Positions 1 through 5,943 of a stretch of 5,943 bases of DNA are shown here, piece by piece. Both the position numbers and the translations under genes were made by a program. Position 1 is the stretch's first letter. Each line of letters begins with the position of its first letter. The notes beneath the pieces were generated by a model. The model saw nothing but the letters and a program-made list of their open reading frames with translations, did no database searches and was not told where the DNA came from. The stretch covers positions 1 to 5,943 of the forward strand of contig JAAUTT010000317.1 of assembly GCA_012031335.1 (NCBI GenBank). The letters are read 5' to 3'. This DNA comes from Bacteroidales bacterium (GTDB lineage: Bacteria > Bacteroidota > Bacteroidia > Bacteroidales > JAAUTT01).

Positions 1-504
1 GACCTTTATGAGGCATATCCGGATTTTGATATTGATGTAGAATATGAACAAAACATTTTGCTTCAGCACGACATAATAATTATGCAACATCCTTTTTATT
101 GGTACAGCGCACCTCCTATCGTAAAACAATGGATTGACCTGGTTTTTGAACATGGTTGGGCTTACGGTAAAAATGGCAAAGCCCTCGCAGGTAAAAAATT
201 CATGAATGCCATTAGTACCGGTGGAAGGCAGGAAGCATATGTAAAAGGAGGGTTCAACCAATTCACCATTAGAGATTTTTTGGCACCATTCGAGCAAACT
301 GCACGATTGTGTAATATGATTTTTCTACCTCCATTTGTTATACATGGAACTCACCTGGCTACTGGGACTGATATCGATCAATCAGCACAGCTATATCGAT
401 CTTTGTTGATAAACTTAAGCCGTAATACCCTCTCAATTGATCGTCTGGAAGAATTCAGTTATATCAATGAAATCATTCTCAATGACAACATAATTAAATC
501 TTAA
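1..504 (+). CDS. kefF: KefF-like NAD(P)H:quinone oxidoreductase, Kef ancillary protein (5' partial)
   Basis: This is a flavodoxin-fold FMN oxidoreductase of the KefF/MdaB/NQO1 group. In E. coli, KefF binds the cytoplasmic side of KefC, is needed for full efflux activity, and has quinone reductase activity. The frame is open from base 1, so the gene runs off the left edge. The 167 visible residues begin at a DLYEAYPDFDID stretch that aligns with LYQLYPDFNID of E. coli KefF, so about 35 N-terminal residues (first beta strand and phosphate loop) are missing. Visible family signatures are QHPFYWYSAPP (residues 29-39), WIDLVFEHGWAYG (44-56), and STGG (72-75) near the flavin site. The last 25 or so residues extend beyond E. 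coli KefF and are unassigned. A TTG at base 58 lies inside conserved sequence and is not the start. The stop is two bases before the kefC ATG, implying co-transcription and probably translational coupling. No indel was seen here. Confidence 0.9.
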   Translation, partial: DLYEAYPDFDIDVEYEQNILLQHDIIIMQHPFYWYSAPPIVKQWIDLVFEHGWAYGKNGKALAGKKFMNAISTGGRQEAYVKGGFNQFTIRDFLAPFEQTARLCNMIFLPPFVIHGTHLATGTDIDQSAQLYRSLLINLSRNTLSIDRLEEFSYINEIILNDNIIKS

Positions 505-506
505 TT

Positions 507-2406
507 ATGGAAAATGGATTTCTTATTCAAGCTTTAATTTTTCTAGTAGCAGCAGTTTTTGTTAGTTCCCCTAGCTAAGAAAGCCGGTCTTGGTTCTATT
601 CTCGGCTATCTTGTTGCGGGAATTATTATAGGGCCTTTTGTCCTTGGAGTTGTTGGAAAAGAAGGCCAGGATATTATGCATTTTGCCGAGTTTGGTGTTG
701 TTTTAATGCTTTTTCTTGTTGGTCTCGAACTGGATCCCGACAGGTTATGGCGTTTACGAGTATTTGTTTTGGGAACAGGAGGTTTACAGGTCATTTTTAC
801 AACGCTTATTATTTTCGGAATTGGAATAGCAGTAAATCTCCGCTGGAATGAAGCGCTAGGTATTGGTTTAATAATATCCATGTCGTCCACTGCAATTGTA
901 CTGCAATCGTTGCAAGAGAGGAATTTATTGCAGTCACCGGCAGGGCAAGGTTCTTTTTCGGTTCTGTTGTTTCAGGATATTGCTGTTTATCCCCATTTTG
1001 GGCTATTCTACCCCTGCTTGCTTTTTCGGATGTTTCTCCAGACACAGAACAAACTGGTAAAAGTCTGATCAGTAATCTTCCTGGATTGCTTCAAACACTG
1101 GCTGTTCTTGGTGCCGTTGCTATAATTATAATATTAGGGCGGTTAATTATTCGGCCCCTGCTTGGTTTGGTGGCATCTACGCATTTGCTGGAATTGTTTA
1201 CTGCCACAGCTTTATTGATAGTGGTAGGAATTACCGTTCTAATGGGGCTGGTGGGTATCAGTGCAGCATTGGGTACTTTTTTGGGTGGTGTTGTTCTTGC
1301 AAACTCCGAATACAGACATGAACTCGAAAGTGATATTGAGCCCTTTAAAGGGCTATTATTGGGCTTATTTTTTATGGCTGTTGGTGCCACTATTGATTTC
1401 GGCCTTGTTTTGACAATATTGGTCTTATTTTGGGAATTGTTATTTTGGTAATGACAATAAAAACCCATTGTTTTGGTTTTTTATTGCCTGGATGTTTAAA
1501 ATTGAGCGCCGTCAGGGACTTCAAATGGCTTTCGGTTTGTCTCAAGTTGGTGAATTCGCTTTTGTGCTATTGGCCTCTACAGAACAAATAGGCCTATTTA
1601 GTTCAGAAACCAAAAATATTCTGATGGCTGTGGTTGCACTAACCATGGCCCTAACCCCTCTTTTTATGCTGGTTAACGAAAAGTTTATTTCTCCCAGAAT
1701 AGGTAATACCCCTGAAGAAAAGATAAGACAACATGATAAGATAGATGAAAAGAATAAGGTTATTATAGCAGGCTTTGGCAGGTATGGAAATATCGTTGGC
1801 AGGTTTTTAAAAGCAAATGGCACCAATACCACCGTTTTGGATTTGGATAGTGATCGGGTTGAACTCCTGAGAAAAATGGGACTGAAAGTTTATTATGGTG
1901 ATGCCATGAGGCATAGTCTTCTCAAGGCTGCTGGTGCTGATACTGCTGAAATGATTATTGTGACCCTCGATACACCCGAAAAATGCCTTCAGGTTGTGGA
2001 AACCGTAAAGAAACATTTTCCACATCTTCATATCCTGGTGAGAGCCTATGACAGAGCCGATACCTATGAATTTATGGATGCAGGAATTTTGCATATTTAC
2101 CGGGAAACTCTGGACAGTGCGCTGCGGATGGGTGTCGATGCTCTTACCCTTTTGGGTTACCGTTCCTACCAGGTTAGAAGATCATCACAGATTTTCAGAA
2201 AGCACGATGAAAAAGCATTGAAACATCTTGCCTCAATGAGAAATAATAATAAGGAGTATATAAACTTAACCAAAGAAAAAATATCGGAGTTGGAAGAATT
2301 TATCAATGCCGATATACGTGAATCGGAAAAATCAAAGGATTCGGGCTGGGATGTTGAAAGTTTGCGCGAAGAAATAAGAAATTTGTATGGTAATGTAAAG
2401 ACATAA
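507..2406 (+). CDS. kefC: KefC/KefB-type K+/H+ antiporter (CPA2) with RCK domain; interrupted by five single-base indels
   Basis: This is an inner-membrane, ligand-gated K+ efflux antiporter. As written it is split into pieces in different frames: 507-about 558, 559-987, 988-1001, 1002-1411, 1412-1464 and 1465-2406. Removing one base at 556-560, 986-988 and 1000-1002, and adding one near 1408-1412 and 1459-1466, restores 632 residues; E. coli KefC has 620. In corrected numbering, the N-terminal Na+/H+ exchanger-type membrane domain spans about 1-385. It contains [15 protein letters not shown] (63-77), SSTAIVLQ (126-133), FQDIA (155-159, with the family Asp), and the regulatory loop [12 protein letters not shown] (270-281). 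A hydrophilic linker leads to the RCK domain, with nucleotide-binding GFGRYG at 422-427. The charged C-terminus lacks a second recognised domain. The start ATG at 507 follows the kefF stop by two bases; the TTG codons opening the later pieces are artefacts of the breaks. KefC and KefB cannot be told apart firmly, but an adjacent KefF and the loop sequence favour KefC. Confidence 0.88.
556..560 (+). other. Frameshift site 1 in kefC (extra T in a T5 run)
   Basis: The ATG frame from 507 reads [17 protein letters not shown] and then hits a stop at 576-578. Dropping one T gives [13 protein letters not shown], which matches AALIVPIA of E. coli KefC and joins the frame used from 559. This is a one-base insertion relative to a functional gene. 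Confidence 0.85.
986..988 (+). other. Frameshift site 2 in kefC (extra T)
   Basis: The frame used from 559 degenerates after FQDIAV into a non-family sequence. Removing one T from the TTT run gives FQDIAVIPIL, as expected for KefC (E. coli FQDIAAIPLV). Confidence 0.85.
1000..1002 (+). other. Frameshift site 3 in kefC (extra G in a GGG run)
   Basis: Thirteen bases after site 2 the frame shifts again. Removing one G gives [17 protein letters not shown], matching the KefC segment IPLVAMIPLLA. Downstream the frame continues without a break to about 1411. Confidence 0.85.
1408..1412 (+). other. Frameshift site 4 in kefC (missing T or G)
   Basis: After ATIDFGLV the current frame ends at a stop (1449-1451). 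Adding one base in the TTTTG stretch gives either FDNIGLILG or LDNIGLILG, a plausible continuation of a transmembrane helix. Whether a T or a G was lost cannot be decided. Confidence 0.75.
1459..1466 (+). other. Frameshift site 5 in kefC (missing base in A5-C3 stretch)
   Basis: The segment reading [17 protein letters not shown] must be joined to [16 protein letters not shown] in another frame. One added A (giving IKNPLFW) or one added C (giving IKTPLFW) does this. From here the frame is intact to the stop at 2404-2406. Confidence 0.75.
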
Positions 2407-2440
2407 AGGTATTTATATAACTATTTCACATTTAATTAAA
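2407..2440. other. Convergent intergenic gap, no clear terminator
   Basis: This 34-base gap lies between the stop of kefC (+) and the stop of the RDD gene (-). It is almost entirely A/T. It contains a 12-base palindrome, ATTTAATTAAAT, at 2430-2441, but no GC-containing stem followed by a T-run. Transcription from both sides must end here or overlap, but the sequence does not show how. Confidence 0.6.
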
Positions 2441-2956
2441 TCAAATTTTCGGGTAGGTATTTGTTATCATTACTGAATTTCCGGCAAAATCATGAATAGC
2501 TCTTCTGTTTTTGTTGAAAGTGACTGTAATAAATGATAACCAACCAAGAGATACCTTTATAACAAACCTGATCAGAGCCATATGGAAATAAATTTTTTTC
2601 TGAGGGTCATTAAATCTTCTCACACGGATATTGAGCAGAAGTTGTCCTATTGTGCATCCGGTACTCAGTAGCAGAGGTTCATAGAGTCCCAGTAAAAAAA
2701 TAAAGAGAGTTCCTCTTACAAAATCCGGGACACTCTCAATTTTATCCAATATGGACGAAATACTAAATGCAAACAAGGTAATTACAATAGCATCAATCAA
2801 TATCGAAGCATATCTTATTTTAATTGACGGTAAAACATATGTTTCCGAATGATCTGTAATTTCCTTTTTAATTGCTTCATTATCTGATGTAATAAAAGCT
2901 ACTGAATCTGTTAATTCAGAATGTTGTATCTGTTCATCAGAAGTTAAATCCTTCAT
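2441..2956 (-). CDS. RDD-family integral membrane protein
   Basis: This is a 171-residue inner-membrane protein of the RDD family, small multi-pass proteins named after a conserved Arg and two Asp. Their functions are mostly unknown; some members have been linked to ion transport or compatible-solute stress. Family marks are R48 and D55 (IRYASILIDAI), the GCTIGQLLLNIRV segment at 100-112 (equivalent to the common GQTLGK..L.IRV), and RRAIHDFAG at 151-159 with D156. Three hydrophobic stretches lie at about 49-70, 82-98 and 128-147. The first 40 or so residues are hydrophilic and rich in Asp, Glu and Ser, which is long for the family. The ATG start at 2956 has no recognisable ribosome binding site, as is usual in Bacteroidota. 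It is one of only two genes here without a frameshift. It follows the hydrolase on the same strand after 124 bases, so operon membership is uncertain. Confidence 0.85.
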   Translation of the reverse strand: MKDLTSDEQIQHSELTDSVAFITSDNEAIKKEITDHSETYVLPSIKIRYASILIDAIVITLFAFSISSILDKIESVPDFVRGTLFIFLLGLYEPLLLSTGCTIGQLLLNIRVRRFNDPQKKIYFHMALIRFVIKVSLGWLSFITVTFNKNRRAIHDFAGNSVMITNTYPKI

Positions 2957-3080
2957 ACAAACGGCGATTATAAGGTTAGGTTCTATTGGTTTTAATGATG
3001 TATGATACGATTATTCGAACACCTGGTTGTGATTTTATATCAAATTTGTTATCTCTGTTACTTGTTGGTGATTAAGGAGG
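2957..3080 (-). other. Intergenic region upstream of the RDD gene
   Basis: This is 124 bases of non-coding sequence between the hydrolase stop and the RDD start. It is long enough for its own promoter. Reading the - strand, I found no good match to the Bacteroidota promoter pattern (TTTG, then TAnnTTTG about 20 bases later), no strong hairpin and no tandem repeat. An AAGGAGG string at 3074-3080 is on the + strand and faces no gene, so it is not a ribosome binding site. Confidence 0.5.
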
Positions 3081-3871
3081 TTATTGTAGGATTTTTTTAA
3101 GTTCTTGTAAATAAACAACATTATCGTTCATCCCATTGTGAGCCTGGTTTTTAAGAATGATTAACCTGTCTTCCGGTTTGAATATTTTTTGCAGTTTGTA
3201 TGACGAACCGGTATATATTACTTCGTCCTTATCTCCATGAAAAATCACGACAGGACATTTTACCTTAGGCAAATACAGATCTGTTTGGAATTTATACCTT
3301 ATTAAGAATCCGGGGAAAAAGGGAATATGTTTTTTGGCTACATCAGGAATATTATAGTAAGGCGCTTTAAGGATAAGTAACCCGGGATTCCTTTTGGCAG
3401 CAAGCCATGTTGCCGGGCCGGTACCAATGGAATAACCAATTATCACAATATTTTTCTCCGCATATTGCTTATGAAGGGTGTCGTAAAAAAGGGAAATGTC
3501 TTTCAAAAACTGTTTTTCGCTGATGATTTTCCGTCGCTCTTTCCATAACCCCGGTAATCGGGAATAAAAAAATCATAACCATTGGTAAGGTAATTTCCTG
3601 CAATCGAACCCCACATTGCATTTGAACCGGCATTTCCATGCAGATAAAGAACCACACCTTTGGGTGAATTCACCTTAAAATGAAGCCCATGCAAAGCGAT
3701 TTTTTCATCCACTCTAATCCAGACTTCGCTATACGGATGATTAAATGCAAAACGAAAATCTCTTGGAAGTTTTTCCGGAAAGAACAGCATTTTCTCCTGC
3801 TGACTGGAAATAAGCAATGCAAGAGCTATAAGAATCAAAACAAAAACGAGGATATATTTCAGGATAACCAT
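3081..3871 (-). CDS. Membrane-anchored alpha/beta hydrolase, BEM46/ABHD13-like; one frameshift
   Basis: This is a serine hydrolase of the alpha/beta fold (COG1073, BEM46/ABHD12-13-17 type), probably an esterase or thioesterase-like enzyme of unknown substrate. As written it is in two frames, 3871 to about 3527 and about 3530 to 3081. Adding one base at the TTTT run 3527-3530 restores 263 residues. In corrected numbering, residues 3-22 form a single hydrophobic N-terminal helix with no lipobox Cys, so an uncleaved anchor is likely. HGNAG (78-82) supplies the oxyanion region, PDYRGYGKSDG spans 104-114, and GYSIG (146-150) is the nucleophile elbow with S148. HGDKDEVI (212-219) supplies D216, and AHNG supplies H245. 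All three catalytic residues are therefore present. The ATG at 3871 is preferred over the in-frame TTG at 3892 because it directly precedes the hydrophobic helix. The gene begins 75 bases after the DUF5916 stop on the same strand, so co-transcription is possible. Confidence 0.87.
3527..3530 (-). other. Frameshift site in the hydrolase gene (missing A on coding strand)
   Basis: The upstream frame runs YGKSDGKSSAKNSF and stops at 3503-3505. One more A in the coding-strand AAAA run gives YGKSDGKIISEKQFLKDIS, which joins the frame carrying the GYSIG motif. The upstream piece ends before the catalytic Ser, so the gene as written could not make an active enzyme. Confidence 0.85.
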
Positions 3872-3946
3872 GTCGTACTTATATGATAGCAAGTTAATGA
3901 AATTTTTGCGGCTAAAGTTTTGACCAACTAATTGTCGCGCTATTTT
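3872..3946 (-). other. Spacer between the DUF5916 and hydrolase genes
   Basis: This 75-base spacer lies on the - strand between the DUF5916 stop and the chosen hydrolase start. It is AT-rich with no Shine-Dalgarno sequence. I looked for TTTG/TAnnTTTG promoter spacing and for a stem-loop with a T-run and found neither convincingly. Confidence 0.5.
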
Positions 3947-5943
3947 TTAAAGGGAAAACCAGTACGATAGCTTAATTAGAAAAACATTATGTGGCGTAGT
4001 ATCAAAAAGTTCTTTCATTTCGTTACGATACGAAAAATTGTTGTTAGATGTGTAGCTTGTTCTACCCTGCGACCAAACAAGGTATAGTGTTGATCCGGGC
4101 AAATATTCCCACCTTATTACCAGATTGGACCTGAATTCTCTGAAATTGAAATCGGGGTTTGATATAGCGTAGAGCGACGATGAATTGCCTGTTTCATTGA
4201 TATTGTATTCGTTATTAATTTCATCCAGACTAATTTCTGTTTCACTAAATTCGTAGAAACGCTTTCTTAAAGTGTTGGCTTTAGGATCGGTAATTTTTTT
4301 AAAATGAGTGTATTTACCTTCAGAAGCAAATGGAGAACCATAATATTCAATGGTTAAAACTGGATTTATGGTATAATTTACACGGAAGGTAAAACTGGCA
4401 GTTTTTTGATTGATCTCTGCAAAAATATATTTGTATTCGTCATTGCTTTTAACCATACTGACATATTGCAGCAGGGAATTCTGTTTGTAGTATGATGGCT
4501 CAATAGAAACTGATATCGAATTTAAAGGGCGGAAATAAATTCCGGCTGATATTTCACTTGCCTTATTGCTTCGGGCATCGCCCAAACCCAGATAAGCTCC
4601 GGTGTAGAAGGATATTTTTTAGACTGATCAGTGCTTATATTTATGTTCATATCTTCCGACCCTGGTTTTATAAATGATGGTCCGCCTCTTAACAGTGATG
4701 TTGATACACTCTCGGCAGTGCGGGTAATATTTCCGTTAACACGCCAGCGATTTTTGAACTGCGAATTGAAGTTGAGGTTCGTATGTTTTGAAAGGAGTTC
4801 TCCACCAAAGTTCCAGTACATCCAGTAGTTGGTGTTGAGGTAAAAGTTATTGAAAATACTGAACGGATCGCGGATGTAATAGGCCACCCAGGTTCCATGA
4901 TGGATAATATCGGTAGAACGCATGAATCCAATATCGTTGAATTCCAACCCCGGAGAGCGCAAGGTAACACTGGTTTCGAACTGAATTCTTTTCTTACTGC
5001 TTTTCCCCAGTTTTAACGTAGAACCAAATCCCGATAGTTTTCTTAATGAGGAATCAACTGACAGGTAATCTGCATCGGGCCTTTGAAAATATCGGGCCGA
5101 CGATGTTTGTGTGGATACAATAGCATCTGTTTTTCCCCTTACATTGCTGAATTCCGCATTACCAGCAAAATACCAGGTACGCTCTTTCCAGTTATGCTGA
5201 AAATCTATACCTCCTGTATAAGCTGCTGTGTGCAGATAATCCATTGCCGGATTATTTATATCCCGGTTTACTGCAGTAAACATTGCTCCAACTATAGTTT
5301 TCCCTTTATCGATATCCTGCTGAACCCGGGCAACATAATAGTTGGTTAACGGTTCCACACTTTCTTTTCTTCGTTTACCGGCACTATCAATTTCAGCATA
5401 TTCGTTGGCCGTAACACTTTCCATAATTCCTACAGACAGTCCTTTTTTAGTTTTTCCCGAGAGTTTCATGGCAGCAATTATGGAGGAAGATTCAGGTATT
5501 CTGAAGTGCTCATTTCCCGATGTGGAAGGCGAATGGTGAGGATATCTGCCAATACGGCGTGAGTAAAACAGATTATCAGTCCCCATATTTCCAATAACGA
5601 TGGTGTTATTGGGTCGGAACTGATAAATATTTTTCCCTTCGATAAAGAAAGGTCTTCTTTCGGAAAATATGTTTCGAAAGCTGTAAGGTTAACTTCCGAT
5701 GGATCAGCTTCTACTTGCCCGAAATCGGGATTAAAAGTAAAGTCCAGTGTCATATCGTTGGTGATAGCTACTTTTCCGTCGAGCCCTCCTGAAACCTTAT
5801 TATTTTTCCCGTTCATAAAAGGGTTGCCTTCTTCTTTTTTAAATCGTTCGGTTCGACCCACTGTATATGGCATAAATTCTATCTGCCGTTTAGGTTTTAT
5901 ATTTTCAATTCCGTGAAGCTCTCCGAAAAGATGTATTTGACCT
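3947..5943 (-). CDS. DUF5916 domain outer-membrane protein (CBM9-like/DUF5916 family), N-terminus outside window; two frameshifts
   Basis: This is the C-terminal part of a large Bacteroidota protein of the kind annotated as carbohydrate-binding family 9-like plus DUF5916. Members are predicted to have a periplasmic CBM9-like N-terminal domain and an outer-membrane beta-barrel; their substrate and function are not established. The frame is open to the right edge, so the N-terminal portion (probably about 200 residues, with signal peptide and CBM9-like domain) is missing. Adding one base near 5655-5656 and one near 4612-4620 yields 665 visible residues. Corrected landmarks are EFMPYTVGRTERF (about 22-34), NPDFGQVEADPSEVN (71-85), FETYF then PFFIEGKNIY (89-107), and MGTDNLFYSRRIG. 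About 450 residues of alternating, aromatic-rich barrel-like strands follow, ending in YWFSL at the stop. The pieces as written are 5942-about 5656, about 5655-4616 and about 4615-3947. ATG codons inside (5873, 5586, 4585) are not true starts. Confidence 0.85.
4612..4620 (-). other. Frameshift site in the DUF5916 gene (missing base)
   Basis: The upstream frame reads NISTDQSKKY and then leaves the family sequence, stopping at 4522-4524. One added base on the coding strand gives SKKISFYTGAYLGLGDARSN if an A is added to the A6 run (4615-4620). It gives SKKYSFYTG if a T is added beside 4612. Either restores a barrel-like strand and the frame that ends at 3947. Confidence 0.8.
5655..5656 (-). other. 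Frameshift site in the DUF5916 gene (missing A on coding strand)
   Basis: The upstream frame reads FETYFPKED and then becomes unrelated, running to a stop at 5478-5480. One extra A on the coding strand gives FETYFPKERPFFIEGKNIY, the usual family sequence. This continues into MGTDNLFYSRRIG without an intervening start. Confidence 0.87.

Noticed and set aside
556..1466. Programmed ribosomal frameshifting in kefC
   Set aside because: It would need five shifts in mixed directions within 900 bases, and no slippery site with a downstream structure recurs. Single-base sequence errors explain it more simply.
606..1468. Several open frames on the - strand opposite kefC (606-890, 809-1045, 1091-1468)
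   Set aside because: They are shadows of the hydrophobic kefC coding sequence. Their translations are low-complexity, Pro/Thr/Ile-rich sequence with no recognisable domain.
1542..2094. Further - strand open frames opposite the kefC RCK half
   Set aside because: The + strand carries a clear TrkA-N/RCK domain here, and the opposite-strand products resemble no family.
2430..2441. 12-base perfect palindrome ATTTAATTAAAT between the convergent genes
   Set aside because: It is all A/T, has no stable stem or T-tail and is expected by chance in AT-rich spacer, so it was not called as a terminator or operator.
3074..3080. AAGGAGG resembling a strong Shine-Dalgarno sequence on the + strand
   Set aside because: No + strand gene starts downstream of it. 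It lies at the end of a - strand spacer beside the hydrolase stop.
3469..3886. Small open frames overlapping the hydrolase gene (3469-3657 on -, 3680-3886 on +)
   Set aside because: They lie inside the hydrolase coding sequence, which has strong catalytic motifs; they are shadow frames.
4631..5539. Open frames on both strands within the DUF5916 gene (for example 4631-4828, 4689-4970, 5083-5349, 5342-5539)
   Set aside because: All are contained in the DUF5916 coding region, and their translations show no domain or compositional support.
1..5943. A mobile element, CRISPR array, defence system or novel multi-gene system
   Set aside because: No transposase, integrase, terminal inverted repeats, direct-repeat arrays or RNA genes are visible. 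All five genes belong to known families in an ordinary chromosomal arrangement.

Overview
The window comes from a Bacteroidota genome. The reasons are its fairly AT-rich composition, the lack of clear Shine-Dalgarno sequences before the start codons, and above all the large outer-membrane DUF5916 protein, a family typical of this phylum. A Bacteroidales/Marinilabiliales-type host is my guess, not something the sequence proves.

Layout. On the + strand, bases 1-2406 hold a two-gene potassium-efflux operon. It consists of the 3' part of a KefF-like flavodoxin-fold quinone reductase (1-504, 5' end outside the window) and, two bases later, a KefC/KefB-type K+/H+ antiporter of the CPA2 family with a C-terminal RCK (TrkA-N) domain (507-2406). 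A 34-base AT-rich gap separates this operon from a convergent group on the - strand. Read right to left, that group is the C-terminal 665 residues of a DUF5916 outer-membrane protein (3947-5943, N-terminus outside the window), a membrane-anchored alpha/beta hydrolase of the BEM46/ABHD13 type (3081-3871), and an RDD-family membrane protein (2441-2956).

The main peculiarity is that three of the five genes are broken by single-base indels. There are five in kefC, one in the hydrolase and two in the DUF5916 gene. Between the indels the protein reads cleanly and fits its family. After correction all three genes come out at whole-codon lengths: 632, 263 and 665 residues. Most sites lie in or beside short homopolymers, and both insertions and deletions occur. 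This looks more like uncorrected long-read or low-coverage assembly error than gene decay, though decay of kefC cannot be excluded from one sequence.

How the genes work together. KefF and KefC should form an electrophile-responsive K+ efflux system, in which K+ leaves in exchange for H+ and the cytoplasm is acidified to protect against toxic electrophiles. By-eye comparison with E. coli KefC shows the regulatory loop intact. Two of four remembered glutathione-site residues are changed (Phe441 to Met, Asn551 to Asp), so the activating ligand may differ. The three - strand genes have no evident link to Kef or to each other beyond shared orientation. I see no RNA genes, mobile elements, CRISPR arrays or convincing new system.
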